Assembly (NCBI RefSeq): GCF_013416555.1
Contig: NZ_JACCFG010000003.1
Span: 1-64,000, forward strand
Direction of reading: 5' to 3'
DNA length: 64,000 nucleotides
From: Sphingomonas sp. R-74633
GTDB taxonomy: Bacteria > Pseudomonadota > Alphaproteobacteria > Sphingomonadales > Sphingomonadaceae
Part shown: positions 19,667 to 28,255 of the stretch, piece by piece
Layout: each line of letters begins with the position of its first letter
How positions within the stretch are numbered: position 1 is the stretch's first letter
Notes under the pieces: generated by a model
Told to the model about the DNA's origin: nothing
Database searches by the model: none
The model's input: the letters and a program-made list of their open reading frames with translations, nothing else
Position numbers and translations under genes: made by a program

Positions 19667-20530
19667 ATGACGGCGGCCGACGAAACGCTCGCCGTACCGG
19701 AGAAGACGAGCTGGGCGCGCACGGCGCTCGCCTGGGGCCTGTTGTTCGCCGGCGTCTTCGCCTTTCAGAGCGTGGCGGCCAAGCCCTTCTACATTCCGTC
19801 CAGCTCGATGATGCCGGCGCTGCTCAAGGGCGACCGGCTGGTCGTCTCCAAATATCCCTATGGCTGGTCCTATGCCTCGCTCTCGATCCATGGCAGCGAG
19901 GTCATCCCCGGCCGCCTGTTTGGCAAGCTGCCCGAACGCGGCGACATCGTCACGGTGGCGCGGCGCGGGGACGGGTCGGACCTGATCAAGCGGGTAATCG
20001 GCCTGCCGGGCGACACGATCGCAGTCAGCCACGGCGTGGTGATCCTCAACGGCACGCCGGTGCCGCGCGTGGCTGCGGGGCCGGCAATGATCGCAGTGGA
20101 CGCCAATGTTCCCTGTGACGAGCCCATGCTGCTCCCCTTCCGCAAGCCGGGGCCCGATGGCCGGCTCTACTGCCAACTTCCGCGGTTCAAGGAGACGCTT
20201 CCGAACGGAACGAGCTACTTCGTTCTCGACCTGGGCGATACGTATCTGCCCGGCGGTTATATCTCCCCGCGGGACAACTTCGCTCCGGTCCGCGTTCCGG
20301 AGGGACAAGTCTTCCTGATGGGCGACAATCGCGACCAGTCGGCCGACAGCCGCTTCTCGCTCGAGGAGAACGGCCTGGGCGGCCCGGTGCCGGTCGAAAG
20401 CCTGGGCGGACGCGCCGAGCTGATCACGCACAGCTATACCGGCGAAGGATCGTGGCTGAACCCGTTCGCCTATTTCACCTCGCTGCGCGGTCATCGTGCC
20501 GGCAAATCGCTGCGCCCCGAGCACCGCTGA
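19667..20530 (+). CDS. lepB: Signal peptidase I
   Basis: The 287-residue inner-membrane serine protease removes Sec signal peptides. A single anchor spans about residues 18-38. The catalytic Ser47 lies in IPSSSMMPAL and the general base Lys108 in DLIKRVIGLPGD, with the GDNRDQSADSR box near residue 223. An insertion of about 60 residues between the lysine box and the GDNRD box is typical of Gram-negative enzymes. It sits behind a GntR regulator, not beside lepA or rnc, so it may be a second, conditionally expressed paralogue. The next gene starts in a TGATG overlap. Confidence 0.93.
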   Translation: MTAADETLAVPEKTSWARTALAWGLLFAGVFAFQSVAAKPFYIPSSSMMPALLKGDRLVVSKYPYGWSYASLSIHGSEVIPGRLFGKLPERGDIVTVARRGDGSDLIKRVIGLPGDTIAVSHGVVILNGTPVPRVAAGPAMIAVDANVPCDEPMLLPFRKPGPDGRLYCQLPRFKETLPNGTSYFVLDLGDTYLPGGYISPRDNFAPVRVPEGQVFLMGDNRDQSADSRFSLEENGLGGPVPVESLGGRAELITHSYTGEGSWLNPFAYFTSLRGHRAGKSLRPEHR

Positions 20531-20829
20531 TGCTGATCATCACCGGCACCTTCCGCCTTGCGGCGGACAATCTCGATTCGGCGCGGCCGGCGATGGCGGC
20601 GATGGTCCAGGCGAGCCGGCTCGAGGCGGGGTGCCTCCACTATAGCTATGGCGAGGATGTGCTCGAGCCCGGGCTGATTCACGTCACCGAACATTGGCAG
20701 GACCGTGCCTCTCTCGAAGCGCACTGGGCCGCCGCGCATATCAAGGCGTGGCGCGCGGCCTGGCCCGAGCTGGGCATCGGCGGGCGCGACCTGACGCTGT
20801 TCGAGGCGGATTCGGGAACGCCGGCCTAG
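20530..20829 (+). CDS. Antibiotic biosynthesis monooxygenase (ABM) domain protein
   Basis: This 99-residue protein has a dimeric alpha-beta barrel (ABM) fold: MLIITGTFRL, then MAAMVQASRLEAGCLHYSYGEDVLEPGLIHVTEHWQDRASLEAHWAAAHIKAW. The pattern of G-C-x-x-Y followed by E-x-W-x-D-x-x-x-L-x-x-H is the family signature seen in YgiN-type quinol monooxygenases and related heme or small-aromatic oxidases. The specific reaction cannot be read. The ATG overlaps the lepB stop by one base. Confidence 0.85.
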   Translation: MLIITGTFRLAADNLDSARPAMAAMVQASRLEAGCLHYSYGEDVLEPGLIHVTEHWQDRASLEAHWAAAHIKAWRAAWPELGIGGRDLTLFEADSGTPA

Positions 20830-20831
20830 CC

Positions 20832-21263
20832 ATGGCGAAGGCGGACGAGATTCTGATCCCGCTGCGCATCACCATCGAGCAGCCGGTCATCGGCGTGCGC
20901 CACAGCCTGCAGGCCAAGGACGATCTGCCGCTCGATCCCAAGGCCTCGCACGCTGGCGAGGCGCTCAGCTTCGACTTTCAGGTGCGTGTTGCGCCGGGGC
21001 CCAAATTCTTCGGCGACCAGGTGCGCCGCGAAGGGCCCGAACGGCGCTTCGTCTATATTCGCATCGGCCAGGCGGCGGGCGATGCCGGCTCGCCCTGGTC
21101 GCGCCGGATGAAGATCGACATCCACGACATCGATGCCGCACTGCTCGACCGTGCAGCCCAAGGCGGTGGCATCATCGAAACCACGATCAACGGCACCGGC
21201 AAGGACGGCACGCCCGCTTGCGCCACCATAAGGCCGACCGGGCGGCGCCTCGTCGCGGGCTAG
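20832..21263 (+). CDS. DUF5990 family protein
   Basis: The 143-residue protein begins MAKADEILIPLRITIEQPVIGVRHSLQAK and contains FDFQVRVAPGPKFFGDQVRREGPERRFVYIRIGQ, matching my recollection of the small beta-rich DUF5990 proteins, which have no established function. It is soluble with no signal peptide. The start 2 bp after the preceding stop implies co-translation with the ABM protein and lepB. Its last 4 bp overlap the convergent hydrolase gene. The family name is from memory and less certain than the gene itself. Confidence 0.7.
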   Translation: MAKADEILIPLRITIEQPVIGVRHSLQAKDDLPLDPKASHAGEALSFDFQVRVAPGPKFFGDQVRREGPERRFVYIRIGQAAGDAGSPWSRRMKIDIHDIDAALLDRAAQGGGIIETTINGTGKDGTPACATIRPTGRRLVAG

Positions 21264-21970
21264 GCCCAGCCGCCCAATATCTCCGCCACGGCGCGCAGCA
21301 CCTGCGGCTTCATCTGGACGAACAAATGGCTGCTGCGCACTTCGACCGCGCGGCAGGCGGCGCCCTCGGCCTCGCGGCAGATCAGGCCGTTCACGAACCC
21401 GTCGCTGCGGCTCCAGATCGCCGCGGACGGCATCGGCAGCGGTCGCGCCGCTTCCTCCAGCCGGCCTACGACGACCGGATCGGTGATCTTCTCGCCGGTG
21501 AGCAGCTGGAACGGGCGCCACACATTCGTCGCGCTGGGCGGCCCGGCAAAGGGCGAGCTGACGGTCAGCACGCCGCGCACCAGATCGGGCCGGCGATGCG
21601 CGACGATGCGGCTCATGATTCCGCCCAGCGACACGCCGATCAGCGTGACCTGCTCACCGGTCTCGGCATGGATCTCCTCGACCCGTGCGATCAGCTTCTC
21701 GCATTCGGGGCCGACGGTGCGGACGCCGAAATTGCGGCCGAGCTGCCACGGATAAGGCCGGTAGCCAAGTCGCTTGAGCATGGTGCGGAGCACGAAGTTC
21801 GAGCGATCGGTGTTGCCAAGGCCCGGCGAAACCAGCACCGGGCGGCCGTCGCCACGCGGCAGGCCGGCGAGACGGAAGCGGGTAAGTTGCGCCACGGTGA
21901 TCGCGGCGCGCGCGCCTTCGAGTGCGAAGGCTAGCCTTGGCGGCGGCTCGGCGGCGGTCTTTGGGATCAT
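21260..21970 (-). CDS. Alpha/beta hydrolase (esterase/lipase-like)
   Basis: The 236-residue protein shows the alpha/beta hydrolase core: PVLVSPGLGNTDRSNFVLRTML for the oxyanion region, the nucleophile elbow GVSLGG, a late acid in SRSDGFVNG, and the catalytic His in SSHLFVQ. It resembles small triacylglycerol-lipase-like or PGAP1-like hydrolases, but the substrate is unknown. There is no signal peptide. The ATG at 21970 overlaps the stop of the DUF2459 gene (ATGA); the longer frame upstream is not needed. Confidence 0.8.
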   Translation of the reverse strand: MIPKTAAEPPPRLAFALEGARAAITVAQLTRFRLAGLPRGDGRPVLVSPGLGNTDRSNFVLRTMLKRLGYRPYPWQLGRNFGVRTVGPECEKLIARVEEIHAETGEQVTLIGVSLGGIMSRIVAHRRPDLVRGVLTVSSPFAGPPSATNVWRPFQLLTGEKITDPVVVGRLEEAARPLPMPSAAIWSRSDGFVNGLICREAEGAACRAVEVRSSHLFVQMKPQVLRAVAEILGGWA

Positions 21971-22608
21971 AGCCACAGCATCACGCCCCAGGTCATCGGC
22001 GTCCAGATCCCCATCGGCACCCCCGCCTTGCGCAGGCCCCGGCCCGTCCATTCATTACAGGTGGTGAGCGCGCTATAGCCGCCCTTGGCCGAGTAGAAGG
22101 CGTCGCGCGCGCCATAGCCGCGCACCACTGGCCCGGCGGCAACAGTGCCGCGGACATGGTCGACCAGCCGGCGATATTCCTCGGGCCGCAGCAGCAGCGT
22201 GCGCACCGACCCGCCGGCCCGCGGCTCAGGCACATGCGCAACGTGCAGCACCGTCGACCCCGCGCCGACCAGCGCCTTGCCCACGCGCCACGCATTGACG
22301 TCGGTCCATTTGGCGGTGTGCAGGTAGAAGTCACGATTGCCCCAGCCAAAGGCGAGATACGGCTCGGCGCCATAGCGCGGATCGGCGAGATGCTCGGGCC
22401 GCGCAAAGTCGCGAAAGGCGTCGACGGGCAGGATCAGGTCGGTGTGCACGCCATTGTCGGCGACATAGATGCGTACGCCCTCCGTCGGCGGCTCGCGCCC
22501 GCTATTGGTAGCGAGTCCCGCGCCCAACCCCGCGGCGGCGAGGTACAGCACCACCATCAGCACCAGCCCCCCAAGCATCCGTTTGATCAGCCGCAAACCC
22601 GCCCCCAT
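21967..22608 (-). CDS. TIGR02117/DUF2459 family protein, exported
   Basis: This 213-residue protein has an N-terminal membrane segment (residues 10-32, GGLVLMVVLYLAAAGLGAGL) followed by the DUF2459 domain: YVADNGVHTDLILPV, FGWGNRDFYLHT, and CNEWTGRGLRKAGVPMG. The conserved His-Thr-Asp and Cys-Asn residues suggest a papain-like (NlpC/P60-like) hydrolase fold at the envelope, but activity has not been established as far as I know. The ATG at 22608 has AGGTG upstream and keeps the membrane segment at the terminus. It is coupled to the alpha/beta hydrolase and divergent from phhA, 35 bp away. Confidence 0.8.
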   Translation of the reverse strand: MGAGLRLIKRMLGGLVLMVVLYLAAAGLGAGLATNSGREPPTEGVRIYVADNGVHTDLILPVDAFRDFARPEHLADPRYGAEPYLAFGWGNRDFYLHTAKWTDVNAWRVGKALVGAGSTVLHVAHVPEPRAGGSVRTLLLRPEEYRRLVDHVRGTVAAGPVVRGYGARDAFYSAKGGYSALTTCNEWTGRGLRKAGVPMGIWTPMTWGVMLWL

Positions 22609-22643
22609 TTCGCACCTGCACCATCGCATGCTATGCCATATTC

Positions 22644-23513
22644 ATGGCTCAAGACACGCATGTGCTCGATCGCCCGCCGGAGGGCGCATCGGCTGACTGG
22701 ACGATACCGCAGGACTGGCAGGCTTATACTGCCGAAGAACACGCAACCTGGGACAAGCTCTACGCCCGTCAGGCGAAGCTGCTGCCGGGCCGCGCGAGCA
22801 AGGCCTATCTGAAGGGCCTCGACGCGTTGCGCCTCTCCGACTCGGGCATTCCGAATTTCGAGGAGCTTTCCGAGCGGCTGATGAAGCTGACCGGCTGGCA
22901 GGTCGTCGCGGTGCCCGGGCTGGTGCCCGATGACGTGTTCTTCGATCATATGGCCAATCGCCGCTTCGTCGCCGGCAATTTCATCCGCCGGCCCGACCAG
23001 CTCGATTACATCCAGGAGCCGGACGTCTTCCACGACGTGTTCGGCCATGTGCCGATGCTCGCCGATCCGGTGTTCGCCGACTACCTCGCTGCCTATGGCC
23101 GCGGCGGCAACCGCGCGCTCGAACTCGGCGCGCTCAAGCAGCTCGGCCGGCTCTACTGGTACACGGTCGAGTTCGGGCTGATCCGCGAGGACGACGATCT
23201 GCGCATCTATGGCGCGGGCATCGTCTCGTCCTCGGCCGAAAGCCATTTCGCGCTGGAGAGCGATAGCCCCAACCGCATCGGCTTCGACATGAAGCGGGTG
23301 ATGCAGACCGATTACCGGATCGACGATTTCCAGCAGAATTATTTCGTCATCCCCAGCTACGAGGAACTGCTGCGCCAGACGGTCGAAACCGACTTCGCAC
23401 CGCTCTATGACGAGATCATCGGCAAACCGGACATCCCGATCGCCGAGATTCTGCCGGGCGATGACGTGATCACCCACGGCACGCAGGAATATGCGAAGAG
23501 CAAGGCGGCCTGA
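22644..23513 (+). CDS. phhA: Phenylalanine 4-monooxygenase
   Basis: The 289-residue pterin-dependent hydroxylase converts phenylalanine to tyrosine. The iron ligands are visible as HDVFGH (His130, His135) and Glu176 in YWYTVEFGL. PGLVPDDVFF and RRPDQLDYIQEPD form the pterin and substrate loops. The length is that of the bacterial single-domain enzyme without the eukaryotic ACT domain. No pterin-4a-carbinolamine dehydratase (phhB) or Lrp regulator, often found beside it, is present here. The ATG at 22644 directly follows the divergent DUF2459 promoter region; a hairpin follows the stop. Confidence 0.95.
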   Translation: MAQDTHVLDRPPEGASADWTIPQDWQAYTAEEHATWDKLYARQAKLLPGRASKAYLKGLDALRLSDSGIPNFEELSERLMKLTGWQVVAVPGLVPDDVFFDHMANRRFVAGNFIRRPDQLDYIQEPDVFHDVFGHVPMLADPVFADYLAAYGRGGNRALELGALKQLGRLYWYTVEFGLIREDDDLRIYGAGIVSSSAESHFALESDSPNRIGFDMKRVMQTDYRIDDFQQNYFVIPSYEELLRQTVETDFAPLYDEIIGKPDIPIAEILPGDDVITHGTQEYAKSKAA

Positions 23514-23520
23514 GCTTGAG

Positions 23521-23539
23521 CCCCTCCCTTAGGGAGGGG
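23521..23539. terminator. Hairpin between convergent phhA and prmA
   Basis: CCCCTCCCT-T-AGGGAGGGG is a perfect 9-bp inverted repeat located 8 bp after the phhA stop and 8 bp after the prmA stop on the other strand. It lacks a T-run, so termination may be partial or Rho-aided. Confidence 0.55.
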
Positions 23540-23546
23540 AACATGT

Positions 23547-24521
23547 TCACCAGCTGCCGAATCCCGGCGCTTCACCCTTGCCCCGGCTCAGCCGCGTCAC
23601 CCGCTCGGTGCCGTAGCGCACGCGCTTGGTCAGCGTCAGCGTCGGCCAGTCGCCGCGGTCGGTGCGATCGACCAGGCGGAGGCCCTGGCGGCGATAGGCC
23701 TGCGCGACCGCTTCGGCCTGACCCTTGAGCAGCCCGGCGAGGATCAGCGTGCCGCCTTCGGCCAGTACCACGCCCAGGCTGGGCGCCAGCTCGATCAGCG
23801 GGCCGGCCAGGATATTGGCGATCACCAGGTCATAGGGCGCGCGGCCGATCAGCAGCGGATGTTCGACGCCCGCCGCCGCGGCCAGCGCCAGCGCGCCCTG
23901 CCCGCCGCCCAGCTTGATGCCGTTGAGCTCGGCATTATCGCCGGTGACGTCCACCGCACGCGCATCGATGTCCGATGCCGTCGCATAAGCGCGCGGCCAG
24001 AGATGGAGCGCGGCGAAGGCGAGAAGCCCGGTGCCGGTGCCGACATCGATGATATTCTCGAAGCGCTTGCCCTCGGCCTTGAGCCGATCGAGCGCGAGCA
24101 GGCAGCCCGAGGTCGTCTCGTGCGTGCCGGTGCCAAAGGCGAGGCCGGCATCGATCCGGAAGGCGGTGGCACCGGCGGGCACCTTGCCCTTGTTGGTGCC
24201 GGTATGGATATAGAAGCGGCCGGCATGGACCGGCTCGATCCCGGCCTGGCTCAGCGTCACCCAGTCGGCGTCGCGGATCTTCTCCGCGACCGCCTTCACG
24301 CCCTTCGAGCTCGGCGCGAGCGCCTGCACCGCAGCGAGCGCGGCGCTGTTCGGCTTGCTCTCGAAATAGGCCTCGAGCTGCCAGCGCAGCGGATCGTCCG
24401 CGACCAGCTCGCTGGTGAGCAGCACCGGCGAAGGTTCGATCTCGAACACCACGCTGTCATCGGCATCGATCGCTTCCGCCTCGGCACGGGTGCACGGGAG
24501 GGTCAGTTTCCAGCTGCTCAT
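23547..24521 (-). CDS. prmA: Ribosomal protein L11 methyltransferase
   Basis: The 324-residue methyltransferase would trimethylate ribosomal protein L11. It has the PrmA N-terminal substrate domain, then the class I SAM-binding core: FRIDAGLAFGTGTHETTSGCLLAL (PrmA hallmark), IIDVGTGTGLLAFAAL (motif I), ASDIDARAVDVTGDN, and DLVIANILAGPLIELAPSL (motif IV). The start ATG overlaps the upstream SDR stop as ATGA. PrmA is not essential in E. coli. The C-terminal tail after LTLTKRVRYGTE extends by about 20 residues beyond the usual end. Confidence 0.93.
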   Translation of the reverse strand: MSSWKLTLPCTRAEAEAIDADDSVVFEIEPSPVLLTSELVADDPLRWQLEAYFESKPNSAALAAVQALAPSSKGVKAVAEKIRDADWVTLSQAGIEPVHAGRFYIHTGTNKGKVPAGATAFRIDAGLAFGTGTHETTSGCLLALDRLKAEGKRFENIIDVGTGTGLLAFAALHLWPRAYATASDIDARAVDVTGDNAELNGIKLGGGQGALALAAAAGVEHPLLIGRAPYDLVIANILAGPLIELAPSLGVVLAEGGTLILAGLLKGQAEAVAQAYRRQGLRLVDRTDRGDWPTLTLTKRVRYGTERVTRLSRGKGEAPGFGSW

Positions 24522-25219
24522 CGAACGTAACTCGCACCATTTATGTCGAGCACCGCCCCGGTCATCGAGGGTGGCGCATTGAGGGCACAGAAGCGGGCGA
24601 GCACCGCCACTTCGTCGGTATCGGCCACCCGGCCCAGCGGGATGTCGGCGAGCAGTTTCTCGCCACCGCGGCTGGCGAGATAATCCTCGGCCATGCCGGT
24701 CATCGTGAAGCCGGGGCAGATCGCGAAGGCGAGGATTCCATTGCGCGCATAGCCGCGCGCGATGCTCTTGGTCATGCCGACCATGCCTGCCTTGGAGGCG
24801 GCATAATGCCAGTGCGCAGGCGAGTCGCCGCGATAGGCCGCCCTGCTCGCCATGTTGACGATGCGGCCGGGGCGCCCCTCGGCCTGCCAGTGGCAGATGG
24901 CGAGGCGGCAGAGCTCGGCGGACGCGGTGAGGTTCACCCGCATCGTCCGCTCCCAATTCGCCACCCAATCCTCATGATCGATGTCGAGCGGATTGCTGTC
25001 GAAGATGCCGGCATTGTTGATGACCACGTCGATGCGGCCATCCAGCGCGTCGAGCGCCTTGTTCCACAGCGCCTTGGGCGCCTGCGGATCGGCGAAGTCG
25101 GCGGGGATGCCGCTCTTCGTGCCCTGTCCGATCAGGCGGACGTCATCATTCTTGAAGCTCTCGGCGATCGCGGCGCCAATGCCGCGGCTCGCGCCGGTGA
25201 GGAGGATATGGGTGGCCAT
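24518..25219 (-). CDS. Short-chain dehydrogenase/reductase, FabG-like
   Basis: The 233-residue oxidoreductase shows TGASRGIG at residues 8-15, NNAG in VVINNAGIF, and the catalytic Ser-Tyr-Lys set in MASRAAYRGDSPAHWHYAASKAGM, with CPGFTMT after it and TGAVLDINGASYVR at the end. Its nucleotide loop is followed by a shortened second strand compared with FabG. Substrate unknown. It is translationally coupled to prmA, which is unusual company but probably incidental. A palindromic repeat element lies 30 bp upstream of its start. Confidence 0.87.
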   Translation of the reverse strand: MATHILLTGASRGIGAAIAESFKNDDVRLIGQGTKSGIPADFADPQAPKALWNKALDALDGRIDVVINNAGIFDSNPLDIDHEDWVANWERTMRVNLTASAELCRLAICHWQAEGRPGRIVNMASRAAYRGDSPAHWHYAASKAGMVGMTKSIARGYARNGILAFAICPGFTMTGMAEDYLASRGGEKLLADIPLGRVADTDEVAVLARFCALNAPPSMTGAVLDINGASYVR

Positions 25220-25249
25220 GCCGCCAGCCCTAGCGCCTCACCCGGTTTC

Positions 25250-25328
25250 CGTCATCCCCGCGCAGGCGGGGATCCAGAGACATGGTGCTGTCCGTAGACC
25301 CTGGATTCCTGCCTGCGCGGAGATGACG
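25250..25328. repeat. REP/MITE-like imperfect palindrome
   Basis: Two 28-nt arms (25250-25277 and 25301-25328) are inverted copies matching at 25 of 28 positions, separated by 23 nt. The left arm holds its own inner hairpin CCCCGC-GCAG-GCGGGG. Arms beginning CGTCATCCCCGCG and ending GGGGATCCAG are of the kind dispersed in many copies through sphingomonad genomes. It lies between the SDR start and the end of the receptor gene. Confidence 0.75.
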
Positions 25329-25334
25329 AAGCTC

Positions 25335-26705
25335 TTAGGCGGCGACGCTGCTCGAGAAGCTGTCCGCCGCGGCGCGGAGCTTGTGGAGACGGTCGTCGAC
25401 TTCCGCAACATCCTTTTGGAGGGTGTCGATCTCGTGCGTCACCGATTTGGTGTCCTCGCGGATCGCGCCGATCGTGGCGGACATCGAGTCGGCGGCGAGC
25501 GCGGTCTCGTCGACCGCCGCGGTGATCGCCGTCACCGTCTGCGCCTGGACTTCCATGGCGCTGCGGATGCGGTTCGCGCTTTCCTGGACCTCGGTCACCG
25601 TCGAGCGGATCGAGGCGTTGGTCTCCACCGTGCCCTTGGTCGCCGATTGGATTGCGGCGATCTTCGACGCGATGTCGTCGGTCGCGCGGGCGGTCTGGCT
25701 GGCCAGGCTCTTCACTTCCTGCGCGACCACTGCGAAGCCGCGGCCGGCATCACCGGCACGGGCAGCCTCGATCGTTGCGTTGAGCGCGAGGAGGTTGGTC
25801 TGGCCGGCAATGTCACGGATCAGGCCGAGGATCGATTCGATCGACTTGGCGTGGTCGCTCAGCGCCTCGCTCATGCCGACGGCCTCGCTGGCCTGGCTGG
25901 AGGCGCGCGTTGCGATATCCGCCGCAGTCTCGACTTCCATACGGGCGTCTTCGATCGCGCGGATCAGGCCAGCTGCGGTCTGCGCGGCTTCACGCATCGC
26001 GACGGCCGACTGTTCGGCTGCCGCAGCGACTTCCGAAGCCTTGCCCAGCATGCCGCGCGCCGAGCCCGAAGCGCCCTGCGCCTGCACCCGGATGCGATTG
26101 GCGAGGCCGGTGGCCCCTTCGATCGATTCGGCGATGCTCGCCTTGAACTGTGCCGAGCGATCGCGACGCGCCTCGTCTGCGTACGCGGCATCGCGCGCGC
26201 CGAGATGGCCGGCCATCAGATCGGCCTCCGCCATCGCCATGCGCTGGACGACATCGCACAGCCGGCCGAGCTTCTCGCCATCGTTGGGCAACGCCTCGCC
26301 CAGCGCGCGCATCGTCGCGCTATGCGCGAAGGAAAAGGCGGCGACCACTGCCGGCAGCGGGATGCCCGCACCATAGGTCTGCGCGGCATAGCCGCACACC
26401 ATCTCCACCCATTCCTCGCTGAACGGCTTCTCGAACTTGAGCGTGCCATAGCGCGCGCCGTGGGCGACCTGCGCCTCATAGGCCTGCGGATCCTCGAGGA
26501 TCTTGCGCATCGGCTGGCTCGCCGGCATCGCGCTGAAATGGCGCCAGAAGCCTTCGGCGATCTCGCGCTGGCGATGGCCGATCAGCGCGACGATGTCGCG
26601 GCAGCCGGCCTCGATTGCACCGTCCCAGTCATATTCGCGGCGATGGTCTTCCACCGTCCGCGTGCCGCCGCTCCAGCGGCCGGGTTCGCGCCTCGTAACC
26701 ATCAT
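25335..26705 (-). CDS. Soluble methyl-accepting chemotaxis-type receptor with globin-like sensor, copy 1
   Basis: The 456-residue protein has no membrane segment. Residues 25-170 are helical and resemble a protoglobin/globin-coupled sensor domain (FWRHFSAMP..., then [20 protein letters not shown] with His82 at the place expected for the proximal haem ligand). Residues 215-419 form the MCP signalling coiled coil, with the hairpin tip [40 protein letters not shown]. It would sense oxygen or another haem ligand and act on a CheA-type kinase, but no che genes are nearby. It lies 9 bp after the stop of an equal-length paralogue. The start ATG has GGGGGA upstream. Confidence 0.87.
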   Translation of the reverse strand: MMVTRREPGRWSGGTRTVEDHRREYDWDGAIEAGCRDIVALIGHRQREIAEGFWRHFSAMPASQPMRKILEDPQAYEAQVAHGARYGTLKFEKPFSEEWVEMVCGYAAQTYGAGIPLPAVVAAFSFAHSATMRALGEALPNDGEKLGRLCDVVQRMAMAEADLMAGHLGARDAAYADEARRDRSAQFKASIAESIEGATGLANRIRVQAQGASGSARGMLGKASEVAAAAEQSAVAMREAAQTAAGLIRAIEDARMEVETAADIATRASSQASEAVGMSEALSDHAKSIESILGLIRDIAGQTNLLALNATIEAARAGDAGRGFAVVAQEVKSLASQTARATDDIASKIAAIQSATKGTVETNASIRSTVTEVQESANRIRSAMEVQAQTVTAITAAVDETALAADSMSATIGAIREDTKSVTHEIDTLQKDVAEVDDRLHKLRAAADSFSSSVAA

Positions 26706-26714
26706 GCTCTCCCC

Positions 26715-28085
26715 CTAGGCCGCGACTTTGGCGATGAAATCGCTCGCGCTGCCCTTAAGACTTCCAAGTTGCCCCTCGAGCGCGGCAAAGCCCTGCCCGA
26801 CCCGATCGATCTCGCTGGCGACGGCCTCGGTATCCTCGCGGATCGCGCCGATCGTCGCCGACATCGAATCGGCGGCGAGCGCCGTCTCGTCGACCGCCGC
26901 AGTGATCGCAGTCACCGTCTGTGCCTGGACTTCCATCGCAGTGCGGATGCGGTTGGCGCTTTCCTGCACCTCGGTCACCGTCGAGCGGATTGAGGCATTG
27001 GTTTCCACCGTGCCCTTGGTCGCCGACTGGATCGCGGCGATTTTGGCGGCGATGTCGTCGGTCGCGCGGGCGGTCTGGTTGGCCAGGCTCTTCACTTCCT
27101 GCGCGACGACCGCGAAGCCGCGGCCGGCGTCACCGGCGCGGGCAGCTTCGATCGTCGCGTTGAGCGCGAGCAGGTTGGTCTGGCCGGCAATGTCGCGGAT
27201 CAGGCCGAGGATCGATTCGATCGACTTGGCGTGATCGCTCAGCGCCTCGCTCATGCCGACCGCTTCGCTTGCCTGCGAGGAAGCGCGCGTGGCGATATCC
27301 GCCGCGGTCTCGACTTCCATACGGGCGTCCTCTATCGCGCGGATCAGGCCCGCGGCGGTCTGCGCGGCTTCGCGCATCGCAACCGCCGACTGCTCGGCCG
27401 CGGCAGCGACTTCGCTCGCCTTGCCGAGCATGCCACGCGCCGAAGCGGAGGTGTGGCTGGCCTGGATACGGAGCTGCTCGCCCTCACGCGAAGCGCGCTG
27501 GACGGTGCCGCCGATCGAGTCGCGAAAATCCTCGGCGAGCCGGTCGCGCGCCGCCTGGGCGCTGTGCTCGCGATACATGTTGTAGATCTCGACGGTGATG
27601 TCGCCTTCGAGCGCCGAGAGCCGCATCAGCGTGTCGATCAGCCCGGCGAGTCGCGCGTCCTCGGTGCCGACGCGGCGGATCAGGATCTCGAGCGCGGCGC
27701 GGTCGCTCGCGCTGATCATCGAAAGCAGCGCCATCGGCGGCACGCCGGCGGCATAGGCCGCGGCGACCGAGCGCTCGATCGACTCGATCCAGGCACGGCC
27801 CTCGGTTTCAAGAAATCGGTTCTTCAGGAATACGACGCCGACGTCGATCATCTTCTGGGTATCGTCGGTCGCCCAGTTGCGCTCATCGGCGAAGCAACGC
27901 AGCCACTGTTCCCAAAATGCTTCGGAAACCGCGCGAATCTCGGGTTCCAGCGCCTGCCAGGCGGCGCGGCCCGAGGCGAGCAGCGTGCCTTCGAAATCGA
28001 AGATGCGCAGGCGGGCACGCACGTCGATGCGGGCGGCAACGGTGCCCGGCGTCGGCAGATCCTCAAGCGAAACGGCGTTGGTCAC
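26715..28085 (-). CDS. Soluble methyl-accepting chemotaxis-type receptor, degenerate globin-like sensor, copy 2
   Basis: Also 456 residues and without membrane segments, this is the first gene of the receptor pair. Its residues 215-419 differ from copy 1 at only three positions (Ser/Asn, Ser/Ala, Ser/Thr), while residues 1-200 are strongly diverged. The sensor region keeps the globin-like landmarks (AFWEQW, then [21 protein letters not shown], Trp99 matching Trp99 of copy 1), but the position of His82 is Val82, so haem binding by the same residue is unlikely. It may sense another ligand or form heterodimers with copy 1 through the shared coiled coil. That is inference. Confidence 0.85.
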   Translation of the reverse strand: MTNAVSLEDLPTPGTVAARIDVRARLRIFDFEGTLLASGRAAWQALEPEIRAVSEAFWEQWLRCFADERNWATDDTQKMIDVGVVFLKNRFLETEGRAWIESIERSVAAAYAAGVPPMALLSMISASDRAALEILIRRVGTEDARLAGLIDTLMRLSALEGDITVEIYNMYREHSAQAARDRLAEDFRDSIGGTVQRASREGEQLRIQASHTSASARGMLGKASEVAAAAEQSAVAMREAAQTAAGLIRAIEDARMEVETAADIATRASSQASEAVGMSEALSDHAKSIESILGLIRDIAGQTNLLALNATIEAARAGDAGRGFAVVAQEVKSLANQTARATDDIAAKIAAIQSATKGTVETNASIRSTVTEVQESANRIRTAMEVQAQTVTAITAAVDETALAADSMSATIGAIREDTEAVASEIDRVGQGFAALEGQLGSLKGSASDFIAKVAA

Positions 28086-28255
28086 GAAACAATGTCCCCT
28101 GTGGCGGCCATGGGACGATAAGGCCGCTCGGTTGCTGGATATGCGGGGGAACTGGTTAAGACCGGGTTAGTCAAAGGCCCGGTTTGCGCGTGCCGACTTG
28201 CATCCGCCCGTACCCGGACTAAGGAGACGAGCACCGACCGAGGAAGGACTTGCTC

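Noticed and set aside
25835..27460. Recent gene conversion between the two receptor genes
   Set aside because: Protein identity is near complete in residues 215-419, but many synonymous base differences are visible (for example around 25880-25900 against 27260-27280), so long-term constraint explains it at least as well.
28086..28255. Hairpin CCGGG...CCCGG and promoter-like hexamers between the receptor gene and sdhC
   Set aside because: Five-base arms with an 11-nt loop and no consensus-spaced hexamers; not better than chance in this GC-rich DNA.
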